DNA from: Stenotrophomonas chelatiphaga
Lineage (GTDB): Bacteria; Pseudomonadota; Gammaproteobacteria; Xanthomonadales; Xanthomonadaceae
Assembly: GCF_001431535.1 (NCBI RefSeq)
Contig: NZ_LDJK01000081.1
Span: 1-64,000 of the forward strand
Reading direction: 5' to 3'
DNA length: 64,000 nt
Position numbers and translations under genes: made by a program. Position 1 is the stretch's first letter. Each line of letters opens with the position of its first letter. Below, one piece after another: positions 10,424-19,315 of the stretch. The notes beneath the pieces were generated by a model. It ran no database searches. It had not been told where the DNA came from and was given only the letters and a program-made list of their open reading frames with translations.

Positions 10424-11349
10424 GGCCGCTGTGCCGCCAGTTCGGTGATGCGGGCACTGTGGGCGATCAGCTCACGGCATTCCACCGCGAAGATGCCCAT
10501 CTGGCCGACCTTGAACTCGACCCATGCGAAGTCCACTTCCGGCAGCAGCTTGACCAGGTGCTGTTCGGACTCGCCCACTTCACAGATCAGCAGGCCGTCT
10601 TCGCTGAGGTGCAGCGGCGCATCGCGCAGGATCTTCAACACCAGGTCCAGGCCATCGTCGCCCGCGCGCAGACCCATCTCAGGCTCGTACGAATACTCCT
10701 GCGGCAGCGCGTCGGTTTCGTCATTGGTGACGTACGGCGGGTTGGTGACGATCAGGTCGTAATGGCGCCCGGCCAGGCCGGTGAACAGGTCCGACTTCAG
10801 CAGGGTCACGTTGTGCGCCTGCAGGCGGTCCTTGTTCTCATGCGCCAGCGACAGCGCGTCATCGCTCAGGTCCACGCCGTCCACTTCCCAGTTCGGGTAG
10901 TAGTGGCCCATGGCGATGGCGATGCAGCCCGAACCGGTGCACAGGTCCAGCGCGCGGTCCACGTGGCGGCCAGCCAGCCACGGTTCGAAGCCGGTTTCGA
11001 TCAGTTCGGCGATCGGCGAGCGCGGCACCAGCGCGCGGCTGTCGCTCTTGAAGCTCAGCCCGGCAAACCAGGCCTCGCCGGTCAGGTAGGCGGCCGGCAC
11101 GCGTTCGTCGATGCGGCGCTGGAACAGCGCCAGAACGTCCTGCTTTTCAGACTGCAGCAGGCGCGCCTGCCCGTAGGCCGGACCGAGGTCGTGCGGCAGG
11201 TGCAGGCTGTGCAGCACCAGCTGGGTCGCTTCATCCAGCGCATTGTCGTAGCTGTGCCCGAAGGTCAGGCCCGCCGCGTTGAAACGGCTGGTGCCGTAGC
11301 GGATCAGGTCGATGATCGTGTGGAGTTCGGCGGCCGGTTCGGCGGTCAT
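10420..11349 (-). CDS. prmB: Ribosomal protein uL3 N5-glutamine methyltransferase
   Basis: SAM-dependent methylation of a glutamine of ribosomal protein L3. The 309-residue protein has the SAM motif DLCTGSGC (135-142) and the catalytic NPPY (203-206) shared with PrmC and HemK; the N-terminal helical domain and gene context before aroC favour PrmB over PrmC. The [19 protein letters not shown] start is chosen from the family N-terminus although the frame is open further upstream. It is first in the minus-strand block and is divergent from the SCO1-like gene. Confidence 0.93.
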   Translation of the reverse strand: MTAEPAAELHTIIDLIRYGTSRFNAAGLTFGHSYDNALDEATQLVLHSLHLPHDLGPAYGQARLLQSEKQDVLALFQRRIDERVPAAYLTGEAWFAGLSFKSDSRALVPRSPIAELIETGFEPWLAGRHVDRALDLCTGSGCIAIAMGHYYPNWEVDGVDLSDDALSLAHENKDRLQAHNVTLLKSDLFTGLAGRHYDLIVTNPPYVTNDETDALPQEYSYEPEMGLRAGDDGLDLVLKILRDAPLHLSEDGLLICEVGESEQHLVKLLPEVDFAWVEFKVGQMGIFAVECRELIAHSARITELAAQRP

Positions 11350-11476
11350 GGCGGTACGACGGGTAGATTGGCCCCCGATTATAGGGTCTGGCGCCTGCCT
11401 CGGCATCCGTTGCAGGGGAAACCGCCACCGCGCTGCCGTTATGATGGGGGCCGATCCCTCGGCAGCGCAGGCCCTC

Positions 11477-12127
11477 ATGTTCAATCGCAACGTCGGCATC
11501 ATCCTGCTGATCGCCCTGGCCGCGGGCCTGGGCCTGCTGGCCGCGCAGAAGGTATTCGCGCCCAAGGCACCCAGCGGCCAGCCCGCTACCGAAGCGATCA
11601 CCTTCTATCCCCAGCCGCGACCCCTGCCGGACTTCAACCTGGCCCAGTCCGACGGCACCCGGCTCATTCCCGGCGAGCTGAAGGGCCACTGGACCCTGGT
11701 GTTCCTGGGCTTCACGTTCTGCCCGGATGTCTGCCCCACCACCCTGCTGGACCTGGCCCAGGCGCAGAAGCAATGGGAGGCGGTGCCTGAAACGCTGCGC
11801 CCACGCGTGTTGTTCGTGTCGGTCGACCCGGAGCGCGACAGCGCCACCCGGCTCGGCGAATACGTCCACGCCTTCCACAAGGACACCCTGGCCGCCACCG
11901 GCGACGTGCCGTCGCTGGAAAAATTCGCGACCTCGCTGGGCCTGGTGTTCCAGAAGGTGCCCGGCAAGACCTTCGACGAAAACCCCGAGGACTACACGAT
12001 GGAACACTCGGCCACGCTGGCCGTGCTGGATGCCGAAGGCCGGCTGGCCGGCATCATCCGTCCCCCGTTCAATGCGCCGGCCATCGCCCGCGACCTGCAG
12101 AAGCTGACCGAGAAATCCGCCCCATGA
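11477..12127 (+). CDS. SCO1/SenC-type copper chaperone
   Basis: Thioredoxin-fold membrane-anchored protein that delivers copper to, or reduces cysteines of, the CuA site of cytochrome oxidase. The 216-residue protein has an N-terminal membrane anchor (about 7-24) and the copper ligands Cys82 and Cys86 (FCPDVCPTT) plus His177 (MEHSA). Start uncertain: an ATG at 11441 would add 12 residues, neither start having a strong ribosome site. It overlaps psd by 4 bp (ATGA). Confidence 0.9.
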   Translation: MFNRNVGIILLIALAAGLGLLAAQKVFAPKAPSGQPATEAITFYPQPRPLPDFNLAQSDGTRLIPGELKGHWTLVFLGFTFCPDVCPTTLLDLAQAQKQWEAVPETLRPRVLFVSVDPERDSATRLGEYVHAFHKDTLAATGDVPSLEKFATSLGLVFQKVPGKTFDENPEDYTMEHSATLAVLDAEGRLAGIIRPPFNAPAIARDLQKLTEKSAP

Positions 12128-12966
12128 GCTTGATGACCACCCTGAGCTACGCCCTGCCCCACCGACTGCTGTCTTCGATGGCGCGTGCGCTGGCGTACTC
12201 GGACAACCCGCGCGTAGCGCAGTGGCTGATCGACACCGTCACCGCGAAATTCGGCGTGAACCTTGGCGAAGCCGCCAATCCGGATCCGCGCAGCTACACG
12301 ACGTTCAACCAGTTCTTCACCCGGGCATTGAAACCCGGCGCGCGCGTGGCCGATGCCGATCCGCGCACCCTGGTGATGCCGGCGGACGGCCGCATCAGCC
12401 AGCTCGGCCGCATCGAAGGCGGCAGCATCTTCCAGGCCAAGGGCCAGTCGTTCACCGCCGCCGAACTGCTGGGCAGTGCCGAAGATGCCACGCCGTTCAA
12501 CGACGGCCTGTTCGCCACGGTGTACCTGTCACCGAAGGACTACCACCGCGTGCACATGCCGTGGACCGGCACCCTGCGCGAGACCGTGCATGTGCCCGGG
12601 CGGTTGTTCAGCGTGGGCCCGGCGGCGGTCAACAAGGTACCCGGCCTGTTCGCGCGCAACGAGCGGCTGGTCTGCCATTTCGACACCAGCTTCGGTCCGA
12701 TGGTCAGCGTGATGGTCGGTGCGCTGCTGGTGTCCGGCGTGGAGACGGTCTGGAGTGGCGAGGAGATCCCGCACTACGGTGACCGCATCACCCGCAAGGA
12801 TTACCGCGGCCAGGGCATCACACTGGAGCGCTTCGCCGAAATGGCGCGTTTCAACTATGGCTCCACGGTGATCGTGCTGCTGCCGCCGGGCGTGGCCGAT
12901 TTCGCCCCGCACCTGGATGCCGAACACGCAGTGCAGCTGGGGCAGGCGCTGGCCACGCTGCGCTGA
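12124..12966 (+). CDS. psd: Phosphatidylserine decarboxylase proenzyme
   Basis: Makes phosphatidylethanolamine from phosphatidylserine at the inner membrane. The 280-residue proenzyme carries the self-cleavage motif, here YGST (245-248) where enteric Psd has LGST; Ser247 becomes the pyruvoyl group of the small alpha subunit. Residues of the processing triad are present (Asp88 in MPADGR, His144 in YHRVHMP). ATGA overlap with the SCO1-like gene suggests coupling, though the two jobs are unrelated. Confidence 0.96.
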   Translation: MSLMTTLSYALPHRLLSSMARALAYSDNPRVAQWLIDTVTAKFGVNLGEAANPDPRSYTTFNQFFTRALKPGARVADADPRTLVMPADGRISQLGRIEGGSIFQAKGQSFTAAELLGSAEDATPFNDGLFATVYLSPKDYHRVHMPWTGTLRETVHVPGRLFSVGPAAVNKVPGLFARNERLVCHFDTSFGPMVSVMVGALLVSGVETVWSGEEIPHYGDRITRKDYRGQGITLERFAEMARFNYGSTVIVLLPPGVADFAPHLDAEHAVQLGQALATLR

Positions 12967-13066
12967 TCGGCTGCCGTGCGGCCGTCACGACTGCAGGGCA
13001 GATGCGGCAACACCGTATCCCACCGGCATACCTCGGCAATACAGGGCGGCGGGATAGAATGCGGTC

Positions 13067-14179
13067 ATGACTGAATTCATTCCGCCCGGCACGCTGTTCC
13101 ACGCCCTCCCCTCCCCGTTCCCGTTCAAGCGCGGCGGCGCGCTGACCGCTGGACGGGTGGCGTATGAAACCTGGGGCACGCTGGATGCCGACGCCGGCAA
13201 TGCGATCCTGATCGTCACCGGGCTCTCGCCCGACGCGCACGCCGCCAGCAACGCCGCCAATCCGGCTACGGGCTGGTGGGAAGGCATGGTCGGACCGGGC
13301 AAGCCGATAGATACCGATCGCTGGTTCGTGATCTGCGTGAACTCACTGGGCAGTTGCAAGGGCTCCACCGGGCCGGCGAGCATCGACGCTGCCACCGGCA
13401 AGCCGTACCGCCTGAGCTTCCCCGAACTATCGGTGGAAGACGGCGCACGCGCCTCTGTCGAGGTGGTGCGTGCGCTGGGCATCACGCAGCTGGCCTGCCT
13501 GGTCGGCAACTCGATGGGCGGCATGACCGCGCTGGCCCTGCTGCTGCTGCACCCGGGCATCGCGCGCAGCCACATCAACATCTCCGGCAGTGCGCAGGCC
13601 CTGCCGTTCTCGATTGCCATCCGCTCGCTGCAACGCGAGGCGATCCGGCTGGATCCGCAATGGAATGGCGGCCAGTATGACGATGCCAACTACCCGGAAT
13701 CGGGGATGCGCATGGCGCGCAAGCTCGGGGTGATCACCTACCGTTCGGCACTGGAGTGGGATGGTCGTTTCGGTCGCGTTCGCCTGGATTCGGACCAGGC
13801 CGATGACGATCCGTTCGGCCTGGAATTCCAGGTGGAAAGCTACCTGGAAGGCCACGCAAGACGCTTCGTGCGCTTCTTCGACCCCAACTGCTATCTGTAT
13901 CTCAGCCGCTCGATGGACTGGTTCGACCTGGCCGAGCATGGCAATGGCGACGTAATGGCCGGACTGGCGACCATCAAGGTGGAAAAAGCCCTGGCCATCG
14001 GCGCCAATACGGACATCCTGTTCCCGGTACAGCAGCAGCAGCAGATCGCCGACGGCCTGCGTGCGGGCGGGGCCGAAGCGCACTTCATCGGCCTGGATTC
14101 CCCGCAGGGACACGATGCGTTCCTGGTTGATTTCGAGCGCTTCGGTCCTGCGGTACGCGGTTTTCTCGGCGAACTGTGA
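13067..14179 (+). CDS. metX: MetX-family acyltransferase (serine O-succinyltransferase or homoserine O-acyltransferase)
   Basis: Alpha/beta-hydrolase acyltransferase of 370 residues. The catalytic triad is Ser149 (GNSMGG), Asp316 (NTDILFP) and His349 (PQGHDAF). MetX homologues normally acylate homoserine for methionine synthesis, but the xanthomonad branch has been reported as L-serine O-succinyltransferase feeding cysteine synthesis; the segment TGPASIDAATGKPYRLSFPELSVED is the sort of sequence annotated that way, from memory. Sequence reading alone does not settle acceptor or acyl donor. The next gene overlaps by 4 bp (GTGA). Confidence 0.85.
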   Translation: MTEFIPPGTLFHALPSPFPFKRGGALTAGRVAYETWGTLDADAGNAILIVTGLSPDAHAASNAANPATGWWEGMVGPGKPIDTDRWFVICVNSLGSCKGSTGPASIDAATGKPYRLSFPELSVEDGARASVEVVRALGITQLACLVGNSMGGMTALALLLLHPGIARSHINISGSAQALPFSIAIRSLQREAIRLDPQWNGGQYDDANYPESGMRMARKLGVITYRSALEWDGRFGRVRLDSDQADDDPFGLEFQVESYLEGHARRFVRFFDPNCYLYLSRSMDWFDLAEHGNGDVMAGLATIKVEKALAIGANTDILFPVQQQQQIADGLRAGGAEAHFIGLDSPQGHDAFLVDFERFGPAVRGFLGEL

Positions 14180-14583
14180 GTCGCCGCGCCACGCCACGCA
14201 AGCGCGCAAAGCCCGCGGCCGATGCACCCGCGCTGAGCCCGCGGACCGCGCTGGCGCTGCTGGTGGCCGGGATGCTGCTGGGCTGCACGGTGGCCGGCTG
14301 GCTGCCGGAGTGGTTGGCCGGCTGGCTGCTGCTGGTCAGCCTGTGGACCTTCGGCGCCTACTGGCGGGACAAGCGCGCCGCGATCCGCGCCCAGCCACGG
14401 GTATCCGAACGCAGGCTGCAGGTGCTGGCGCTGCTGGGGGGCTGGCCGGGTGCCCTGTTTGCCCAATCGCTGCTGCATCACAAGAACCGCAAGGTGAGTT
14501 TCCAGCAGGTGTTCTGGGTCTGCGCGGCGGCAAACGCAGCGTGCACCCTGGCATTGCTGCGCGCCTTTTCCGCTGCTGCCTGA
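14176..14583 (+). CDS. DUF1294 family membrane protein
   Basis: A 135-residue protein with a basic N-terminus (MSRRATPRKRAK) and about three to four hydrophobic segments (27-50, 60-75, about 88-105 and 112-130). The motif GGWPGALFAQSLLHHKNRK is the DUF1294 hallmark. It starts with GTG overlapping the metX stop (GTGA). Other DUF1294 proteins often have an N-terminal cold-shock domain; this one does not. Function unknown. Confidence 0.8.
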   Translation: MSRRATPRKRAKPAADAPALSPRTALALLVAGMLLGCTVAGWLPEWLAGWLLLVSLWTFGAYWRDKRAAIRAQPRVSERRLQVLALLGGWPGALFAQSLLHHKNRKVSFQQVFWVCAAANAACTLALLRAFSAAA

Positions 14584-14589
14584 GATCGA

Positions 14590-15801
14590 TCAGGGCACGA
14601 TGTTGTTGAAGTACTGCTTTACCTGCGGCCAGATCAGGTCGATCCTCGCCCCGGAATTGGTGCAGTTGCCCCAACCGAGGTGATGAAGTGCGACCACGCG
14701 GTTGCTGGCACGCCCGATGACCGGCGAACCGGAGCTTCCGCCTTGGGTATCGCAACTGTAGCTGGCGTCCCGCCCGCCGTTGGCGGCGGTGCTGATGAGC
14801 GTGCAACGCCCCCCACCCTGCGCGTCGCTGGTGACCGACAGCTCTTTCAGGCGACCACCAGGATGTTGCGGGATGAAGATTTCCTGGCCTGGCCGGGGCG
14901 TGCCGACGTCCAGGCCGAGGTAACCAAAGCGCGCGATGTTCTCGAACTGGTTGACCGTGAACAGGCTGTAGTCGAGTGCGGCATCGGTCTTCAGCAGCGC
15001 AGCGCCACTCACCTTCGTAACTGCCGCCGGGACCCCGCTGCCACACTGCGCTGCCTGATGGTTGAACCAGACCTCCGTGGAGGCGACACCTGCGGCACTG
15101 TTGAAGCAGTGATTGTTGGTGAACAGTCGGTTGTCGCTGCCCACCCGCCAGGCGGTACACAGGGAACGTCCACCGATCAGCAGCCGTGCCACCGGCCTGG
15201 CCGCGTTGTACGCCTGGCTGTCATGACCTGCCAGGCAGGCAACCGGCTGCAGGTCATTGGCGCCGCAGATCGCGCGCGGCCCTGCAGCCGCACCTTCCGG
15301 CGGGCTGGCCGCAGCAGACCGGGCAACCTGGTCAAGCGGCAACCCTTCGTCATAGTGTGCAACGTGGACGCCGTGATGGCCTTCCCAAGGCTCTTCCGCC
15401 GTGCCGGTCAGGCGCAGGATGGCAGTGTCGCCGTGGATGGACATCGCACCGAAGCTTGAGAGACCGTCCTCATCAAGGGCAGCATCAACGGTGTGGGCAT
15501 CACGGGCCTTGCTGCTGTAGCGGTGGACTTCCGATCCGTCCGGACTGGCTATCTCCAGCGTTACGCCCCGTGGCAGATCGAACTGGCTGAGGTGGATCTT
15601 GATGTAGCTGGCATGCTGTGCGGTCACAACGATGGGTTTGGTTTCAGCTGCACCGCGCGACGCAGTGGAGACCAGCCGCAGGTCCGTCGCGCGGGTGATC
15701 CCCGCGACAAGCGGCTCAGCTGCGCTGGCAGCCAGGGAAAACAGTGTGTTCAGGGCCAGGACACAGCCCAGCCGACGGACGTTTGATGATGCATGGTTCA
15801 T
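14590..15801 (-). CDS. Secreted trypsin-like (S1) serine protease, lysyl-endopeptidase type
   Basis: A 403-residue exported protease. Residues 1-28 are a signal peptide (cut near ASA-AEP), about 29-170 a propeptide-like domain, and the rest a chymotrypsin-fold catalytic domain. The triad is His231 (FTNNHCFN), Asp277 (DAALDYSLF) and Ser357 (GGSSGSPV). Cysteines flank the His and Ser loops. The overall style resembles lysyl endopeptidases of Lysobacter/Achromobacter, but the S1 specificity residue was not assigned. It lies 187 bp downstream of an S8 protease on the same strand. Confidence 0.85.
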   Translation of the reverse strand: MNHASSNVRRLGCVLALNTLFSLAASAAEPLVAGITRATDLRLVSTASRGAAETKPIVVTAQHASYIKIHLSQFDLPRGVTLEIASPDGSEVHRYSSKARDAHTVDAALDEDGLSSFGAMSIHGDTAILRLTGTAEEPWEGHHGVHVAHYDEGLPLDQVARSAAASPPEGAAAGPRAICGANDLQPVACLAGHDSQAYNAARPVARLLIGGRSLCTAWRVGSDNRLFTNNHCFNSAAGVASTEVWFNHQAAQCGSGVPAAVTKVSGAALLKTDAALDYSLFTVNQFENIARFGYLGLDVGTPRPGQEIFIPQHPGGRLKELSVTSDAQGGGRCTLISTAANGGRDASYSCDTQGGSSGSPVIGRASNRVVALHHLGWGNCTNSGARIDLIWPQVKQYFNNIVP

Positions 15802-15862
15802 TGTGCGCTCCAGGAAATCGACTCAATTCGACGGGGCGGTGCGGCCCTCTGCCATGAAGTGA

Positions 15863-15882
15863 CGTCGGGCAACCACCCGACG
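15863..15882. promoter_or_regulatory. Inverted repeat between the two protease genes
   Basis: CGTCGGG and CCCGACG form a 7-bp perfect stem with a 6-base loop in the 187-bp gap between the S8 and S1 proteases. No T-tract follows on either strand, so a Rho-independent terminator is not supported; it may be an operator or an RNA-stability hairpin. Nothing else was recognised in the gap. Confidence 0.3.
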
Positions 15883-15988
15883 CCTGCGGGGTTGTCAACG
15901 TGCGTTGGTGCCGGCATCTGCAGTGCCGGACCTGCGCATCACGATTCAGCAGCGACCGTCCATGCCGGCGCTGCCTTCAGCTGTCAGG

Positions 15989-17485
15989 TCATGGCATGCC
16001 GGCAAGCCGGTCCAGCGCCGCACGCAGGTTGGGCAGGGGGCCGATGTGGCCATTGTTGCCGACCTGCGGCGTGCCGGTTTCCACCAGCAGGTTGCGCATC
16101 TGCAACGGGGTGAGCGAGGTCCCGCGCGCCTTGGCGGCGCCGGACACCGCAGCGACCGCCGAAGCCACGATCGGTCCCGCGCTGGAGGTACCGTTGAAAC
16201 GCTGCGTGTAGCTCGCGTTGGGCCCCCCGCTGTACAGGTCGCGGCCTCCGGTGGTGGCCACGCAGCCGCCCCACCCCTGCAGGTTTACCCGGCGTCCGTG
16301 GGTGGAGAAACCCAGTCTGGAGCGGGGCACCACGCTGTCCCTGCACCACTGCGTGGCCGCCGCACCGCCCGCGCCCGCCAGGATGGCGCCGGAGTCAGGC
16401 CGCCCGCGCGGAAAACCGGGACCGAAGCAGCCAGCGTCCAGGTTGACGTTGCCGTTGCCTGCGGTCTCCACCACGTGGATGCCACGCCTGACCGCGGAAA
16501 CCACCGCGTCGTAGATCGATGGGATCCATTCGGGTGCCACATAGCCATTGCACGGCGCCGGGCCGGGGAACTGCTGTTCGATCAGGATCACATCGCCCGG
16601 CGCGAGCTTCGCCGCTGCCAGCGCCACTGCATTGGCCGCGTTGTAGCCGGTCTGTGGACTGGTGACGTTGACGTAGTGCGGCGTGGCACCACTGACCAGC
16701 CCGCGCACCCCGAAGCCGTTGTCATCGGCGATCATCTCGCCCAGCACCGATGTGCCGTGGTTGTTGTCGTTGAACGGATCACTGATGCTGGCGCCCTGCT
16801 TGATCCAGGTTCCCGGCACGCGCAGTTTGGTCAGGTCCTCGTGCTGCCAGTTCCAGCTGTATTCAATGTCGACCACGCGTATGCCCTTTCCATCGCCCCC
16901 CGGCACCGTGCGTGCGTGGACGGCATCGATACCGGTCGGGGCAGCCAGCGCGTACCCCTGCCGCTCGACGAACAGCGGTGACGCCCACTGCATGGTGGCG
17001 GGCGCCGGAGCGACCGATGGCGGTGGCGCCGGCAGCGGTGCGGCATAGGCGATTTCCACCGCATCCATGCCGTTCAGCAGGTCGATGATGGCTGCCGCGT
17101 CCTGTCCCGCTTTCAGCTGCATGCGATACCACTGGCCCAGTGCGGGCAGGTCCACGCGATGCGACGTGTCGTGCACGACATCGGCGGAAAACAGCGGGGT
17201 GACCCGCAGCACCGGTCCATCCGCTGCAGTCAACGCGTCAAGCCGGGGCAAAGCGCCGCTGCGGCGGGAGGTCCAGCCGGCCTTGCCGGGCGCGGTGCGA
17301 TCGGCATTGCGGAACTTCACTTCGATGAGGTCCTGCGAGTAGCCAGGGCCGATCCGGGTCTGCCGGGGTTTTTCGATGGACCACGCCGGATCATCGTTGC
17401 CGGCCTGCGCGCCGGCGATGGCGGGCGACAGCAGCAGGGAGCAGGCAGCGCTGGCGAACAGGGCCTGGGACAAGGTCAGGCGCAT
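15989..17485 (-). CDS. Secreted subtilisin-like (S8) serine protease
   Basis: A 498-residue exported protease with a signal peptide (residues 1-27, LLLSPAIAGAQA), a propeptide-like region to about 160 with a Pro-rich linker, and a subtilisin catalytic domain. The triad is Asp206 (RVVDIEYSWN), His243 (NNHGTSVLGE) and Ser434 (NGTSSAGP). AGGAGGA lies just upstream of the ATG at 17485, a strong ribosome site. The AspDIEY variation and a loop rich in Cys resemble the xanthomonad S8 group. It stands between cydC and an S1 protease; a shared role in extracellular protein breakdown is inferred. Confidence 0.88.
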   Translation of the reverse strand: MRLTLSQALFASAACSLLLSPAIAGAQAGNDDPAWSIEKPRQTRIGPGYSQDLIEVKFRNADRTAPGKAGWTSRRSGALPRLDALTAADGPVLRVTPLFSADVVHDTSHRVDLPALGQWYRMQLKAGQDAAAIIDLLNGMDAVEIAYAAPLPAPPPSVAPAPATMQWASPLFVERQGYALAAPTGIDAVHARTVPGGDGKGIRVVDIEYSWNWQHEDLTKLRVPGTWIKQGASISDPFNDNNHGTSVLGEMIADDNGFGVRGLVSGATPHYVNVTSPQTGYNAANAVALAAAKLAPGDVILIEQQFPGPAPCNGYVAPEWIPSIYDAVVSAVRRGIHVVETAGNGNVNLDAGCFGPGFPRGRPDSGAILAGAGGAAATQWCRDSVVPRSRLGFSTHGRRVNLQGWGGCVATTGGRDLYSGGPNASYTQRFNGTSSAGPIVASAVAAVSGAAKARGTSLTPLQMRNLLVETGTPQVGNNGHIGPLPNLRAALDRLAGMP

Positions 17486-17629
17486 GGAGATTCCTCCTGG
17501 GGACAGTGGCGCGGGTCGAGGCCCGCACGCGCCACGGTGTGGCGCATCTCCAGTGTGCTGAACGCCCGGATTGCTTCCATCGGACAACGCTGCGGCGCCA
17601 GCTCCGGGAATCACCTGACGCTGGCGGAC

Positions 17630-19315
17630 TCAGCCAGGCTCCACCACGTGCAGCCGTCCGGCCTGCAGCCGGTACACCTGGTCCACCACGCCGGCAGGCA
17701 GTGGATCATGGGTGATGATCAGCAGGCTGCGACCTTCGAGCAGCGCCGGCAGGTCAGCCAGCAGTGCATGGGCGGCATCCACGTCCAACCCTTCGGTAGG
17801 TTCGTCCAGTACCAGCACAGGTGCGCCGCGGAGCAACGCACGCGCCAGCGCCAGGCGCCGCGCCTGCCCCGCCGACAGGGTAGCGCCGTTCTCGCCGACC
17901 CAGCCCTGCAGGCCACCGACCGCGCGCGCCCAGTCGCCCAGCCGCACCCGCTCCAGCATCGCCCACAACGCGGCGTCGCTGGCGCCGGGATCACCAAGAC
18001 GCAGGTTGTCGGACACGCTGCCGGCGAACACCGGTGCGTGCTGCGGCAGCCACGCCAGCTGTCGGTGCCAGTCATCCTGCGCGTAGTGGCGGATGTCGAT
18101 CCCACCATGGGTGATGCGTCCGCCGCTCGGGTCATACAGGCGCAGCAGCAGGCTGGACAGGGTGGTCTTGCCGCTGCCGCTGTCGCCGCCGATGGCGATG
18201 CGCCGGCCGGGCTCCAAGGTCAGGTCCACGCCATCCAGTACGCTGCGCCCGCCCTCCATCCAGGCGAACGAAACGCCTTCCCAGCACACTGCCGCCGGGA
18301 CCGTCGGCAGGGGTCGCGGCGATGCAGGCTCACTGACCATCGGCGGCTGGTCGACGATGGACTGCAGCCGGGACACCGACACCTGGCCGGACTGCAATGC
18401 CTGCCAGGCCAGCCCCAGCCCGGCCCACAGTTCGATCAGGGCCACGCTGAGGAACACCAGCCCGGCGGCCATCGGTGCATCCAGGCGCCCGGTTTCATGG
18501 GCTGACAACGCCAGCACCAGCATGGCCAACAGGCCGCCGCCGGTCACCACGCCATGCAACGTCGTGCCGGCCAGCAGGCGCCAGCGCCGCCGACGATCAC
18601 GCGCGCGAAGCTGCCGCGCGGCCACGTCCACCCTGCCCTGCCAATGGTCCAGCGCATCCAGCGCCGCCAGGTCGGCAGCCCCCTCGATGCCCTCCAGGGA
18701 CAGCGTGCGCAGCTGCGTGCGGTGTGCTGCGCGGTCGCCTTCTTCGCCGGCGCGTCCGCGCACCCCCAGCCACGGGACGCCCACGCCGACCAGCACGGCC
18801 ATGGCCGCCAGCAGCGCCGCGGCCTGGGGCAGGATCAGCCACGCCGATCCGATCGCCACCAGGCTCAGCGCGGCCAGCGCGGCCAGCGGACCCAGCGCGC
18901 GCACGAACAGACCATCCACCTCGGCGATGTCGCCCAGCAACCGGGCCAGCAGTTCGCCGGTACGCGTGCCGCCCAGCCGCGCCGGTGCCAGCGGCAAGGC
19001 GCGGCGGAAGAACCATACCCGTGCATCGCGCGCGATGCGCAGGGTCACATCGTGGCCGACCAGCTTTTCGAAGTAGCGCGACACGATCCGCGCCATGGTC
19101 AGGCCGCGGATGCCCGCCGAGGGCGAGAAGAAGTTGAACCCGCTGCCAAGGCCGGCAGCACCAGCCAGCGCGGCCGCGGTCAGGAAGCCGCCGGACAGGC
19201 CGAGCAGCGCCGTCCCGGCCAGCATCGTGGTCCACAACAAAAGGACTGTCAGCAGCAGGCGGGGCGTGTGGCGGGCGAACACCCTGCGCAGCGGATCGCG
19301 TTGCGCGGCGCTCAT
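17630..19315 (-). CDS. cydC: Thiol reductant ABC exporter subunit CydC
   Basis: Half-transporter of the CydDC heterodimer that exports glutathione/cysteine and is needed to assemble cytochrome bd. The 561-residue protein has six membrane helices in the N-terminal half and an ABC domain with Walker A GDSGSGKTT (near 375), signature LSAGQARRL and Walker B VLVLDEPTEGLD. ATGA overlap with cydD. The pair is divergent from cydABX, so oxidase and assembly factor share the intergenic region. Confidence 0.92.
   Translation of the reverse strand: MSAAQRDPLRRVFARHTPRLLLTVLLLWTTMLAGTALLGLSGGFLTAAALAGAAGLGSGFNFFSPSAGIRGLTMARIVSRYFEKLVGHDVTLRIARDARVWFFRRALPLAPARLGGTRTGELLARLLGDIAEVDGLFVRALGPLAALAALSLVAIGSAWLILPQAAALLAAMAVLVGVGVPWLGVRGRAGEEGDRAAHRTQLRTLSLEGIEGAADLAALDALDHWQGRVDVAARQLRARDRRRRWRLLAGTTLHGVVTGGGLLAMLVLALSAHETGRLDAPMAAGLVFLSVALIELWAGLGLAWQALQSGQVSVSRLQSIVDQPPMVSEPASPRPLPTVPAAVCWEGVSFAWMEGGRSVLDGVDLTLEPGRRIAIGGDSGSGKTTLSSLLLRLYDPSGGRITHGGIDIRHYAQDDWHRQLAWLPQHAPVFAGSVSDNLRLGDPGASDAALWAMLERVRLGDWARAVGGLQGWVGENGATLSAGQARRLALARALLRGAPVLVLDEPTEGLDVDAAHALLADLPALLEGRSLLIITHDPLPAGVVDQVYRLQAGRLHVVEPG

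Noticed and set aside
12967-13066. Possible SAM riboswitch before metX
   Set aside because: The gap is only 100 bp and shows no SAM-I or SAM-II like structure by eye.
15863-15882. Rho-independent terminator after the S8 protease gene
   Set aside because: A 7-bp stem exists but no T-tract follows on either strand, so it is listed only as an inverted repeat.
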